A DNA stretch of 45,760 bases from an uncultured Collinsella sp. (GTDB taxonomy: Bacteria > Actinomycetota > Coriobacteriia > Coriobacteriales > Coriobacteriaceae): positions 1 to 45,760 of the forward strand of contig CABUDQ010000012.1 of the NCBI GenBank assembly GCA_902490365.1, given 5' to 3'. The first letter of the stretch is position 1. Each line of letters begins with the position of its first letter. Positions 16,542 through 25,273 of this stretch are shown here, one piece after another. The translations under genes and the position numbers were made by a program. The notes beneath the pieces were generated by a model. It had not been told where the DNA came from. It ran no database searches and worked only from the letters and a program-made list of their open reading frames with translations.

Positions 16542-16625
16542 ACCTACCGTCCGCGTGAGAAGAGACAAGGCGCAATTCTCCGGTGAAAGGTTCTTTCATA
16601 ACCGTAAACGGTAGGTGAAAGTTTA
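16542..16625. promoter_or_regulatory. Candidate operators in the fruA-rpiR divergent promoter region
   Basis: The 272-bp divergent intergenic region contains several symmetrical words: ACCTACCGT at 16542-16550 mirrored by ACGGTAGGT at 16608-16616, TGAAAGGTTCTTTCA at 16584-16598, and the near-palindrome ACCGTAAACGGT at 16601-16612. These fit sites for the divergent RpiR regulator, but no footprint-like consensus is known to me. Confidence 0.45.
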
Positions 16626-16728
16626 CCATCAACACTTGAAACGGCAAGGTGTATCTTGTAATTGAAAATCCCCCTATACTATGACATTACAAAACGAGTC
16701 CGATTTTCATGCCAACCAGGAGCCATCC

Positions 16729-17586
16729 ATGACCGATAGTAGCAAGAGCGCACTTTCCCTCATTAGTACCCATCAGGGATACAGCGAGTCCGAGCAGCGT
16801 ATTGTCGACTATATATTGGAGCACCAGTCCGAGGCGCCACGCCTCACGGCGGCTCAGCTCTCGCGCGCCGCCGCCACGTCCGAGGCGACCGTTTCGCGCT
16901 TCTGCCGCAAGCTTGGCTTTGGCAGCTTCCGCAGCTTTCAGTTTTCGTTGGCGAGGGATTTGGAAAGCCAGCGCAACGAGGGCCTGACTGACGAAGTCTC
17001 GCTCGACAATATGGAGCAGAGCCTTAAGAACATCCTGGCTGCCAAGGTGAGCGAGCTTAATGCGACCATCGACGGGATCGACCACGATACGTTGGCGGCT
17101 GTTGTGCATGCCCTTAAGCATGCAGGGGTTATTGAGTTTGCGGCTGTGGGCAATACGAACGCGGTCGCGCTCGATGCGACGTTTAAGTTTTCGCAGCTGG
17201 GCCTGCGCTGCATGGCGAGCACCATTAGCGAGACATCAATCGGCTTTGCGCTCACGTTGCGCCCGGGTGACGTCATCGTGCTCATCTCAAACTCCGGCAA
17301 GTCGCGCCGACTGAATCGCATGGCAAAAGCGGCTCGCGACTGCGGTGCCACCGTAGTCGTCATCAGCAGCGACAGCAAGTCTCCACTCGCGCGCCTGGCA
17401 GACTACACTTTTAATACCGTCAACCATGAAGCGCTGCTGACGACGGGTGACTTTGCGTTCTCCAAGATCAGCGCCACGATGATCATCGAAGTCATCTACA
17501 ACTTCCTGCTGCCCGAAATCGAGGACGCCCGAGAGCACATCAGCTACTACGAGGAGCTCATCCAGCCGGACAAGGTCGTTGAGTAA
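16729..17586 (+). CDS. RpiR-family transcriptional regulator (HTH-SIS)
   Basis: A 285-residue regulator: an N-terminal RpiR helix-turn-helix (about 1-80, with AAQLSRAAATSEATVSRFCR) and a C-terminal SIS sugar-phosphate-binding domain (about 120-260, with GNTNAVALDATFKF and VIVLISNSGKSRRLN, the phosphosugar loop). AGGAGCC precedes the ATG; an in-frame ATG 16 codons earlier has no such site. Divergent from fruA, it is the obvious candidate regulator of the fructose genes, with a fructose phosphate as likely effector. Confidence 0.93.
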   Translation: MTDSSKSALSLISTHQGYSESEQRIVDYILEHQSEAPRLTAAQLSRAAATSEATVSRFCRKLGFGSFRSFQFSLARDLESQRNEGLTDEVSLDNMEQSLKNILAAKVSELNATIDGIDHDTLAAVVHALKHAGVIEFAAVGNTNAVALDATFKFSQLGLRCMASTISETSIGFALTLRPGDVIVLISNSGKSRRLNRMAKAARDCGATVVVISSDSKSPLARLADYTFNTVNHEALLTTGDFAFSKISATMIIEVIYNFLLPEIEDAREHISYYEELIQPDKVVE

Positions 17587-17593
17587 ACGCGTA

Positions 17594-17626
17594 GTGGGAC
17601 AAAAATTTCAGTCTATTTTGTCCCAC
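17594..17626. terminator. Bidirectional hairpin between rpiR and recN
   Basis: GTGGGACAAAA at 17594-17604 pairs perfectly with TTTTGTCCCAC at 17616-17626. It lies between two convergent genes and carries its A/T run inside the stem, so it could terminate both. The same GTGGGACAAAA word recurs at about 34,523. Confidence 0.62.
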
Positions 17627-17644
17627 CAACACCGCTGATACGAC

Positions 17645-19273
17645 CTAGCCTCGAACTTCTTCGAGCATCTGCTTTGCGTGGGCCAAGCTTGCCTCGGACT
17701 GATCGCCGCTGAGCATGCGGGCGATCTCTGCGGTACGGGCGTCTCCCGTCACCTCGTCCAGATGCGTCTGGGGAACATCGCCGGGTTCCTTGCTCACCAC
17801 GTAGTGCTTATCGGCCATAACGGCGACCTGCGCCAGGTGCGTAACGACTATCACCTGATGCGTAGCGGCAAGATCGACCAGCACACCAGCAAGAGCACGA
17901 GCCGTGGAGCCGCCGACACCGGCATCGACCTCGTCAAATACCAGTGTGTCGACGCCGTCAGCATTACCCAAGACCACCTTGCTCGCCAGCATGACGCGGC
18001 TGAGCTCGCCGCCCGAGGCAATGCGGCGCAGGGGACGCGGCGTCAAGCCGGCACCGCTGCGATACAAAAGCTCGTAGCTTGAAGGACCCGCCGGCGTCCA
18101 CTCGGCGCGCGGAAGATCACGCGACTCCCAAACGAGCTCGGCGCCGCCCATCTCCAAGCGTGCCATCTGACGACCAACCTCGTGGCAGAAGCGCGGGGCC
18201 GCCGTATTGCGAGCGCGCTTAAGCGCCTTGGCGGCAGCGAACAGCTCGCGCTCGGCGCTCCCGAGTGCCTCACGCGCCTTTTTGATCTGCTCATCGCCAT
18301 CATCGACCAGGGACAGCAGCTCTTGCGAGCGATCGCGCATGGCAAAAACATCGTCCATGGTGGGACCCCACTGACGCAACAGGCCCTTGAGGTCGGAATA
18401 CCGCTCACGCATGCGAGCGAGCTCGCGCGGGTCGAAGGCGACGCCATCGCGATAGGCACGAAGCTCGTTCGCGCTATCCTCAAGGGAGATGCAGGCATCC
18501 GAAAGCGCATCGGCAATGTCGCCCAGTTTGCGATCGACGGTAGCCATACGGGAAAGCTCGGCCACGGCGCTGTTCACGGCATCGAGCGCTCCACCTTCGG
18601 CGGCAAGCGATGCATGGGCATCGTTAGCTGTGGCAACCAGTACCTCGGCATGTTCGGAGCGCGGCAGCAGTTCCTCGAGTTCCTCATACTCGCCCGGCTT
18701 GGGGTCGACCTCGCCGATGCGCTCGAGGGCAAAGCGAGCCTCCTCGACACGGCTCCCCTGCGCACGCGAGGCTTCCTCCACACGGCGAAGCTCCTTGGCG
18801 GCGTCACGCGAAGCCTTAAAACAGGCGCGATACTTCTCGAGCGCCTCAAGCGCTGCGCGCCCAGCCCAGGCATCGACCATGGCAACATGATGCGCCGGAT
18901 CGAGAAGGCGCTGGTGCTCATGCTGGCCGCACAGATCCATCATCACGCCGACGCGCTCGGAAAGCTCGCGCACGCTGGCGATGCGGCCATCGATCCTGAC
19001 GCGACTGCGGCCTTCGGCAGAAAGGCTGCGCTGCACGGTGAAACCCTCCGAGTCGTGCGGGCCATCGAACAAGCGCGCCTCGACACTGGCAAGCTCCTCT
19101 CCCTCGCGCACCGTCGACGAATCTGCACGCTCGCCCAATATGAGCTTGAGCGCCGAAAGCAGAGCGGTCTTACCGGCACCAGTCTCGCCGGTTAGGACAG
19201 TCAGGCCAGCACTCGGAACCAACGTCGCCTCGCGAATGAGTGCAATGTTAGAAACCTGCAGCTCATCGATCAT
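17645..19273 (-). CDS. recN: DNA repair protein RecN
   Basis: An SMC-like ATPase acting in double-strand break repair. The 542-residue product opens with MIDELQVSNIALI and Walker A TGETGAGKT, has a central coiled-coil region (about 150-350) and a C-terminal ABC half with SGGELSRVMLA and Walker B LVFDEVDAGVGG. Length matches the family. It overlaps the end of nadK by 11 bp and is the last gene of the long minus-strand run. Confidence 0.97.
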   Translation of the reverse strand: MIDELQVSNIALIREATLVPSAGLTVLTGETGAGKTALLSALKLILGERADSSTVREGEELASVEARLFDGPHDSEGFTVQRSLSAEGRSRVRIDGRIASVRELSERVGVMMDLCGQHEHQRLLDPAHHVAMVDAWAGRAALEALEKYRACFKASRDAAKELRRVEEASRAQGSRVEEARFALERIGEVDPKPGEYEELEELLPRSEHAEVLVATANDAHASLAAEGGALDAVNSAVAELSRMATVDRKLGDIADALSDACISLEDSANELRAYRDGVAFDPRELARMRERYSDLKGLLRQWGPTMDDVFAMRDRSQELLSLVDDGDEQIKKAREALGSAERELFAAAKALKRARNTAAPRFCHEVGRQMARLEMGGAELVWESRDLPRAEWTPAGPSSYELLYRSGAGLTPRPLRRIASGGELSRVMLASKVVLGNADGVDTLVFDEVDAGVGGSTARALAGVLVDLAATHQVIVVTHLAQVAVMADKHYVVSKEPGDVPQTHLDEVTGDARTAEIARMLSGDQSEASLAHAKQMLEEVRG

Positions 19274-20123
19274 GACGCACTCCGTAGAACACGCGGCTCA
19301 CCGAGTTATAGAAGCTCTCGGGGCCGTAATCCAGCAGCAGCACATCGCCGGGACCACGACGCACGGCCACGCTCTCGACCGTGCCATCGCAGGTAATAAA
19401 CTGCCCGTCGATGGCAATCGCCGGCACGCTCGGGCGATCATCGGACATAAAGATCTCGACGACATCACTCGGCGAGGTCAAAAAAGCGCGAGCCTGAATG
19501 GTATGCGGAGCGATGGGCACACAGACCATACCCGTGTAATCGGGGCTGACAATGGGGCCGCCGGCGGAAAGCGCGTAGCCGGTGGAGCCGGTCGCCGTCG
19601 AAACAACGACACCGTCGCCGCGAAGGCGGTCGATATGATGGCCGGACACCGTGATGTCAAATTCGACCATATCGGACAGGGGGCCGCGCGTAAGTGCCAT
19701 ATCGTTGAGGGCAAACGTGCGCACGACATCCTTCGCGCCGTCTTCGCGCACGGACACAATATCCGCGGCGATGGTGGCGCGGCGGCTCACGTGGAGCTCG
19801 CCGGACAGAGCATCGCTCACAACCTGCAGAATGTCGCGCTCCTCGGGGCTCGCAGCAGTTAAAAAGCCCAGGTGACCATAGGAAAGACCAAGGATAGGAA
19901 TCTCGCGATGGTTGAGGATGCGGGCAGCGCGCAGCAGCGTACCGTCGCCGCCAAGCGTGATGACAAGGTCGGCACCATCCACGTCGGGCGTACTCTGGAT
20001 CTTGGAGCGCTGGTCGGCCGCCCATGCGACCTCGTAGCCTTGGCGCGTCAGCCAAAGCTCGAGCATCAGGCCGCTCTCGACCGCCTCTTGCTTGTAGTAA
20101 TTGGGAACCAGAAAGACCTTCAT
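19263..20123 (-). CDS. nadK: NAD kinase
   Basis: Phosphorylates NAD to NADP. The 286-residue protein has the diacylglycerol-kinase-fold signature LGGDGTLLRAARI near residue 60, YGHLGFLTA, the LNDMAL motif and the Gly-rich TGSTGYALSAGGP segment. ATG overlaps the tlyA stop as ATGA, so translation is coupled. The position next to tlyA and recN is the usual Gram-positive arrangement. Confidence 0.97.
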   Translation of the reverse strand: MKVFLVPNYYKQEAVESGLMLELWLTRQGYEVAWAADQRSKIQSTPDVDGADLVITLGGDGTLLRAARILNHREIPILGLSYGHLGFLTAASPEERDILQVVSDALSGELHVSRRATIAADIVSVREDGAKDVVRTFALNDMALTRGPLSDMVEFDITVSGHHIDRLRGDGVVVSTATGSTGYALSAGGPIVSPDYTGMVCVPIAPHTIQARAFLTSPSDVVEIFMSDDRPSVPAIAIDGQFITCDGTVESVAVRRGPGDVLLLDYGPESFYNSVSRVFYGVRHDR

Positions 20124-20932
20124 AGCGTTGCAGCTTTCTCGCTCAAAGCCGATACCTGGGATTGCAACTCGTCATCGGAGCGTTCGCCGGGGGCAAGTCT
20201 CGTGCCGTACAAGAAAAACTCCACGTTACCCTTAGCGCCATGGATGGGCGACACGCACACGTCGACCGGGAACAAGCCTTTTGCGGCGAACAGCTCAATC
20301 GCCGCCACGAGCGTGTCAACACGCACAGTGGGATCTGTCACGATACCGCCCTCGCCCACCAGCGCCGCCGGAGCCTCAAACTGCGGCTTCACGAGCGTGC
20401 AGAACGACCCCGTCGGCGTCAGGCACGCCAGCACGGCGTCGATGATGTTCGCGATGCTCGTAAACGACACGTCGCACACGGCCAGGTCGATTGCGTCGCC
20501 GTAGCCGAGCTCGGGCAGTTGCGTCACATTCGTGCGCTCGTGCAGCGTCACGCGATCGTCCTGGCGAAGCGACCAGTCGAACTGAGCACGACCCACGTCG
20601 ACCGAGACAACAGTCGCGGCACCGCGCTTGAGCAGGCAATCGGTAAAGCCGCCGGTAGAGCAGCCTACGTCCAGGCAGGCAAGGCCCGTGGGATCGATAC
20701 AAAACGCATCGAGCGCACCCTCAAGCTTAAGGCCGCCGCGCCCAACGTACGGAATGCGCCCCTTAACGTGCAGTGGCAGGCCCGGCATCACCTTAAGCCC
20801 CGGAGAGGTCAAACGCTCACCGCCGCTCGAGACCAAGCCGGCCATAAGAGTGCGAAGGGCATCCGCGCGATCGGCGCAGATGCCCTGTGAAATCAGTTCG
20901 TCATCGAGACGCACGCGTTTCATGAATGCCAT
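20120..20932 (-). CDS. tlyA: TlyA-family rRNA (cytidine-2'-O)-methyltransferase
   Basis: Predicted 2'-O-methyltransferase of 16S/23S rRNA. The ~270-residue product has an N-terminal S4 RNA-binding domain (RVRLDDELISQGIC..RADALRTL) and an FtsJ-like SAM domain starting CLDVGCSTGGFTDCLL. The ATG at 20932 shares a base with the xseB stop (TGATG), which implies coupling; an ATG three codons later (20923) is an alternative. Mycobacterial TlyA was also reported as a haemolysin, but the methylase fold is what the sequence supports. Confidence 0.93.
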   Translation of the reverse strand: MAFMKRVRLDDELISQGICADRADALRTLMAGLVSSGGERLTSPGLKVMPGLPLHVKGRIPYVGRGGLKLEGALDAFCIDPTGLACLDVGCSTGGFTDCLLKRGAATVVSVDVGRAQFDWSLRQDDRVTLHERTNVTQLPELGYGDAIDLAVCDVSFTSIANIIDAVLACLTPTGSFCTLVKPQFEAPAALVGEGGIVTDPTVRVDTLVAAIELFAAKGLFPVDVCVSPIHGAKGNVEFFLYGTRLAPGERSDDELQSQVSALSEKAATL

Positions 20933-21198
20933 CAACCATTCGTATCCGGGGATGCAGCCTGTCTATCTTGGGACTCGTTTGCCGCATCCTCATCGTATTC
21001 CTGCTCGAGCTTGTCGGCCTCACGCGGCGTCAGCTCAAACTTGTCGACCATATCGACCGCACGGGAACCAAGCTCAATCGCCTCGTCAAACAAATCGAGC
21101 GAACGCTCCAGGGACGTATCCTTGGAGCGAACGGTGGCGATGATCTGGTCCAGGCGATCCGAGATCTCATCGAAGTTGCGGACGGAACCCTCTGGCAT
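20932..21198 (-). CDS. xseB: Exodeoxyribonuclease VII small subunit
   Basis: An 88-residue, mostly helical protein with the XseB pattern FDEISDRLDQIIATV...SLERSLDLFDEAIEL, followed by an acidic, disordered tail. It partners XseA in single-strand exonuclease VII. No xseA is in this window, so the large subunit must be elsewhere. It starts 2 bp after nusB. Confidence 0.9.
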   Translation of the reverse strand: MPEGSVRNFDEISDRLDQIIATVRSKDTSLERSLDLFDEAIELGSRAVDMVDKFELTPREADKLEQEYDEDAANESQDRQAASPDTNG

Positions 21199-21200
21199 GG

Positions 21201-21788
21201 CTACTCCTCGACGGAGTCGGCCTCGACGGCCTCAGCAGCGTCCGGATCCTCGGCAAGTACACCGGCGGCAGCCTGAGCGGCAGCGACCTTGGCGGCCGCC
21301 TCGGCAGCCTGTGCCTCCTCGCGAGCGCGATCCTCGGCCAGCAGCTCTTGGTACAAATCCTCACCCGGCAGCTCCTCGCTGCGAGCGATCTTGCCCAGCA
21401 CGCCGTTGACAAACGATGCGGACTGGTCGGTGCCATAAGCCTTAGCGATTTCGACGGCCTCGTTGATAACAATAGCGTCCGAGACCTCCTCGTCGGTGAG
21501 GAAGCGCATCTCGTAGACGGCGATACGCAGCAGGTTGCGGTCGGCGCCGGGCATGCGCATAAGATCCCAGTTCTTGGCGACGGCGCGCAGGGCACAGTCG
21601 ATGCGATCGATATGCTCGTAGGCACCGCGACAAAGCTCCAGCGCATAGGGGTCGAGGGGACCCTTCGAGATCAGGAAATCGCCCTCGAGGACGCGCTCGA
21701 GCGGACTGTCCGTGGCCTCGGCCTGGAACAGCAGCTGCAGCGCCTGACTGCGGGCAAGCGTGCGCCCGCGATAAACCTTAAGGCTCAA
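21201..21788 (-). CDS. nusB: Transcription antitermination protein NusB, with C-terminal extension
   Basis: RNA-binding antitermination factor acting with NusE/S10 at boxA sites of rRNA operons. Residues 1-140 match NusB (GRTLARSQALQLLFQAE, then VINEAVEIAKAYGTDQSASF and VNGVLGKIA). About 50 further residues form an Ala/Glu-rich, low-complexity tail absent from typical ~140-residue NusB. Translation starts at TTG, six bases after AAGGAG. Confidence 0.94.
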   Translation of the reverse strand: MSLKVYRGRTLARSQALQLLFQAEATDSPLERVLEGDFLISKGPLDPYALELCRGAYEHIDRIDCALRAVAKNWDLMRMPGADRNLLRIAVYEMRFLTDEEVSDAIVINEAVEIAKAYGTDQSASFVNGVLGKIARSEELPGEDLYQELLAEDRAREEAQAAEAAAKVAAAQAAAGVLAEDPDAAEAVEADSVEE

Positions 21789-21791
21789 AGG

Positions 21792-22154
21792 TTACTCCTT
21801 GGGGAAAACGAGGCCGTCGATGCAAACGTCAACGCGCTCGACCTCGACGCCCACCTGGGCATCGATGGCGGCGACCACGGCTGCGCGAACGGCCTCGGCG
21901 AGTTTCTTGAACGGATAGCCAAAGAACACCACGACACGCACGGTGAGTGCGAGCTTGTCGCCGACGACCTCGGCCTCGACCGCCGGCTCGGAAGCCGGGG
22001 CCTTGGACGAGAGCATCATGGAGACAAGGTTGGTGGCAAGGTCCTTGACGCCAACGGAGGCGATGCCCTCGACATCCGACACGGCGCGCGAGACGATGGC
22101 GGTCAGAACATCGGGCGAAATACCGATGCCGTCAATCTTGATTTCCTGGGGCAT
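21792..22154 (-). CDS. Asp23/Gls24-family envelope stress protein
   Basis: A 120-residue protein of the Asp23 family: IGISPDVLTAIVSRAVSDVEGIASVG near the N-terminus, then VRVVVFFGYPFKKLAEAVR and VEVERVDVCIDGLVF. In staphylococci Asp23 is anchored at the membrane by AmaP and is linked to envelope homeostasis; no AmaP is visible here. AGGAGG lies before the ATG. It sits between efp and nusB, as in many Firmicutes. Confidence 0.93.
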   Translation of the reverse strand: MPQEIKIDGIGISPDVLTAIVSRAVSDVEGIASVGVKDLATNLVSMMLSSKAPASEPAVEAEVVGDKLALTVRVVVFFGYPFKKLAEAVRAAVVAAIDAQVGVEVERVDVCIDGLVFPKE

Positions 22155-22178
22155 GAGTCCTCCTAGAAGAGTTGGTTG

Positions 22179-22742
22179 CTAGACGCGGGAGACGAACTTG
22201 CCGTCGCGGGTGTCAACCTTGATGACCTCGCCCTCGTTGAGGTACATGGGGACCTGGATGACAGCGCCGGTGTCGATCGTGGCCGGCTTGGTGGAACCCT
22301 GAACGGTGTCGCCCTTAAAGCCCGGGTCGGTCTGGACGATGGTGGTCTCGATGAACATCGGCGGGGTCACGCCCATGAGCTCATCGTCGGCGAAGAGCAG
22401 CTGGCAGATGTCGTTCTCGCGCAGCCACTTGGAGTTCTCGCCCACCATGTCCTCGGGAACGGGAACCTGCTCATAGGACTCGTTGTCCATGAAGATGTAG
22501 TCGGTGCCATCGTTGTAGAGGTACTGGAACTCACGGGTGGTGAGCATGACGCTCTCGAACTTGGTGCCGGCGTTGCAGGTGTTCTCGACAACGCGGCCGC
22601 TCTTGATGTCGCGGGTCTTGTAGCGCACAAATGCGCCGCCCTTGCCCGGCTTGACATGCTGGAACTCGACGATGGTGTAGACCTTGTCCTTAATGCGGAG
22701 ACCGAGGCCGTTCTTGAAGTCGGCGGTAGAAATGGTAGGCAT
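22179..22742 (-). CDS. efp: Translation elongation factor P
   Basis: Relieves ribosome stalling at polyproline. The 187-residue product has the KOW-like N-domain with HVKPGKGGAF; Lys34 at the loop tip is the position modified in EF-P proteins, and the window does not show which modification enzyme is used. C-terminal OB domains end with a VDTRDGKFVSRV-type signature. The start is the ATG after AGAAAGG; an in-frame upstream ATG has no site. Confidence 0.97.
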   Translation of the reverse strand: MPTISTADFKNGLGLRIKDKVYTIVEFQHVKPGKGGAFVRYKTRDIKSGRVVENTCNAGTKFESVMLTTREFQYLYNDGTDYIFMDNESYEQVPVPEDMVGENSKWLRENDICQLLFADDELMGVTPPMFIETTIVQTDPGFKGDTVQGSTKPATIDTGAVIQVPMYLNEGEVIKVDTRDGKFVSRV

Positions 22743-22835
22743 AGCGACCTTTCTTGTTATGGGCAGAACGCACAAGCGTCCAAATTACATACGACCAAAA
22801 TTATACACTTGCAGACGGCGCCTGCAGCGAGCGCA

Positions 22836-22879
22836 TAAAAAGAGAATGCGGGGCGTCCGAATCGATCCGGACGCCCCGC
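22836..22879 (-). terminator. Intrinsic terminator of pepQ
   Basis: Minus-strand CGGGGCGTCCG pairs with CGGACGCCCCG around ATCGAT, with a run of T residues about 7 bases further on. It separates pepQ from the efp promoter. Confidence 0.75.
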
Positions 22880-22900
22880 CCCAAAATCTATCGAAATGAG

Positions 22901-24031
22901 CTAGCAATCGATGACGTGGAGGTCATGCGGCGTCTTGGTGAAGGGCTCGTAGCCGTTCTCGGTGACCACGCCGTAGTCCTCCAGGCGCACGCCGCCCACG
23001 CCGGGCAGGTAGACGCCGGGCTCCATGGTGATAACCGAGCCAACCTCGATGATATTCTTGCTGCGGTTGAAGTTGGGCAGCTCGTGGATGTCAATGCCCA
23101 CGCCGTGGCCAAGACCATGGTTGTAGTAATCGCCATAGCCGGCATCGCCGATGATCTTCTTGGAAAGCTTGAAAATGTCGTTGCCCTCGACGCCCGGATG
23201 GATAGCGGCGACGCACTCCTCGTGGGTGCGGCGTACGAGCGCGTACAAGTCGAGCTGCTCCTGCGTGGGCTCGCCCATCACGACGGTGCGCGTCATGTCG
23301 GAACGATAATCGCAGTAGCCCGCGCCGTAATCCATGAGGACGAAGTCGCCCTTCTCGATCACGCGATCACTGGGGACGGCATGCGGGTTGGCGGTATTGG
23401 GGCCGCTCGCCACGATAGAGCCGAAGGCCAAGCTGTCGGCGCCGTTGGCGAACATAAAGTTCTCGAGCTCGTTGCGAACCTGCTTCTCGGTCATACCGGG
23501 CTTAATAAAGCCGAGCATATGCTGGAAGGCGGCGTCGGTGATCGACTGCGCATGGCGCATGAGCTCGATCTCCTCGGCATCCTTGATGGCGCGCATCTTG
23601 CGAATGTCGTCATGCATCAGCGGCAGCATGCAGGCGACGGAACGATCCTCAAGGCCACGCTGGATACCCTGGTAGAAGTTGATCTGCATGTCGTCCTCGA
23701 CAGCGCAGACACGGCACTTGTTAGCCGCGATCTTGCCGGCGACCCAACCGGGGATGGTGCCCTCGTCCATGTCGTAGACCCAGGGGCTGCCGGCGGACGT
23801 GTTCTCCTCAAAGCTGTTGAGATAGCGTGAGTCGGTATGGAACAGGCACTGGTCGGCCGTAATAAATGCAGCGTGCGGGAACTCGAAGGTGTAGTCGAAG
23901 ACGCCCTTCACGCCCGTGAGCCAACGAAGGTTGGCCTCGTCGCGCACGACGATAGCGTCGTAGCCGCGCTCAGCCATCAGGGCACGGACACGCTCGATAC
24001 GACCGGCAGGACCGGCAGCAAACTCAGACAT
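22901..24031 (-). CDS. pepQ: Xaa-Pro dipeptidase / aminopeptidase (M24B)
   Basis: Metalloprotease that cleaves next to proline. The 376-residue protein has a creatinase-like N-domain and a pita-bread catalytic domain with its five metal ligands visible: Asp in MDYGAGYCDYRSDMTRT (two), His in GLGHGVGIDIHE, Glu in MEPGVYLPG and Glu in GVRLEDYGVVTE. AGAAAGGA precedes the ATG at 24031; a longer in-frame extension lacks a ribosome site. It lies next to efp, a common arrangement tied to proline-rich peptide handling. Confidence 0.95.
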   Translation of the reverse strand: MSEFAAGPAGRIERVRALMAERGYDAIVVRDEANLRWLTGVKGVFDYTFEFPHAAFITADQCLFHTDSRYLNSFEENTSAGSPWVYDMDEGTIPGWVAGKIAANKCRVCAVEDDMQINFYQGIQRGLEDRSVACMLPLMHDDIRKMRAIKDAEEIELMRHAQSITDAAFQHMLGFIKPGMTEKQVRNELENFMFANGADSLAFGSIVASGPNTANPHAVPSDRVIEKGDFVLMDYGAGYCDYRSDMTRTVVMGEPTQEQLDLYALVRRTHEECVAAIHPGVEGNDIFKLSKKIIGDAGYGDYYNHGLGHGVGIDIHELPNFNRSKNIIEVGSVITMEPGVYLPGVGGVRLEDYGVVTENGYEPFTKTPHDLHVIDC

Positions 24032-24163
24032 GCAGATTCCTTTCTTATTGTCCTCATAAAAGCGGGACGGGCCTCGATCGAAAGATGGAATCGCGCGCGA
24101 TTCGCAACCGATTGGAAACCCGCCCCTCAACATGATACGAAAGACGATGTATGTCAATAAATC

Positions 24164-25273
24164 CTAGAGAAGTTCTTTGCGAGAAGCCAAGTATGCGTGA
24201 GCATGGCGGTCGAGAACCTCGTCCTCAACGCTCGTTAGACGAATGGCGCCGAGCGCCGCGGGCAGCGGCAACATGCTACGGTTCGAGCGCGCAAACTGCT
24301 GCCTGCGGAACTTCTCGATAAACGCGGTAGGCTGCAGGTCGAAGGCAAGTTCATCGATGCCAAAGTCCTCCAGGCAGTCATCGACATCAAACACATAGTC
24401 GATATCGAAGTCGCAGGCATCATGTGCTAGGCGCGCCTCAAAGCGCATGCCCTCGGACAGCAGCTGGTAGGCAGGAACCTGCGCCGCGGCTTTGCCCAGG
24501 CAGACGCGCAGAGTACGCTCCCCTGTCTTGCCAAAATCGAGCGCATGGCGGGCGCTCGGGTTCGTGGCCATCAGTACGTCCTTACGGGCAGTCTGAGACC
24601 ACTGAACGGCATTGACGAGCGCGACCTCCTCGCCCGCGAGAATCTCGGGGACGGTCTCAGTAAACTGATTCCAGCGGGACTTGCTGCTCGAAAGCATGGT
24701 GCCAACAAGTACCGCATAGCCGAGCTTGAGGTCCTCGGGGTCCGCCTCGCGAACAAGGTCGAGGTCGCACACGACCAAGCCCGGCTCGGGACGGAACGCG
24801 ATAGCGGGAAGCGCATTCGTCGACGAGGCGACAAGCGGCTTCATGGTCGTCGCAACCGTGAGCATGGCGTCGAACGTCGTCGGCAGCAAGGCGCACTCGG
24901 TGCGACCGCACCACTGATTGGCACACCAACAAACGACCGAGCAGGTCGCCGTGTCACCGACAGCGACAACGAGATCGTCGCAGGTAATGCCGTTAGCCGA
25001 CAGGGCGCCAAAGACGGTATCGGCATCGTCCAGCGTAGCACCGGCAGGAGAAACCTCGAGGACGAGCAGCGACACGGCAAAACCGGCGTCGACCAGCGCA
25101 TGCTCGACGACCTCGCCAAAACGCTCGGATGTAGCGTCGTTCCAAACCACCATCGCGCGCTTAGGCTTGCCCACGGCCGAGGCAAACATGCGCGACAGCT
25201 CCTCGAACGCGCCCAATCCAACGCGGACATCGACACTGCGGTTTTGGAAATTGATAAGTTGACGGCGAATCAT
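24164..25273 (-). CDS. Divergent AroB-like protein lacking dehydroquinate synthase motifs
   Basis: A 369-residue homologue of 3-dehydroquinate synthase at the canonical aroB position (aroK-aroB-pepQ-efp). The overall layout still aligns: LVVAVGD, LLPTTFDAML, VVCDLDLVREADPEDLKLGY and LPAALGAIRLT. The working residues are gone. The canonical GGKT-type Lys loop reads TTMKPL, AEVIKYG reads GYAVLVG, GHTFGHA reads GKTGERT, and the HGEAV segment reads PAYQLL. The Zn ligands and catalytic bases are therefore missing. It may be a pseudoenzyme or have a new role. The ATG overlaps the aroK stop (ATGA). No frameshift is apparent, so it looks like an expressed, maintained protein. Confidence 0.8.
   Translation of the reverse strand: MIRRQLINFQNRSVDVRVGLGAFEELSRMFASAVGKPKRAMVVWNDATSERFGEVVEHALVDAGFAVSLLVLEVSPAGATLDDADTVFGALSANGITCDDLVVAVGDTATCSVVCWCANQWCGRTECALLPTTFDAMLTVATTMKPLVASSTNALPAIAFRPEPGLVVCDLDLVREADPEDLKLGYAVLVGTMLSSSKSRWNQFTETVPEILAGEEVALVNAVQWSQTARKDVLMATNPSARHALDFGKTGERTLRVCLGKAAAQVPAYQLLSEGMRFEARLAHDACDFDIDYVFDVDDCLEDFGIDELAFDLQPTAFIEKFRRQQFARSNRSMLPLPAALGAIRLTSVEDEVLDRHAHAYLASRKELL

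Noticed and set aside
14000..16558. An 852-codon open frame on the + strand
   Set aside because: It lies antisense to fruA and runs through the palindromes; its product is Gly/Asp/His-rich shadow sequence of GC-rich coding DNA, with no family motif.
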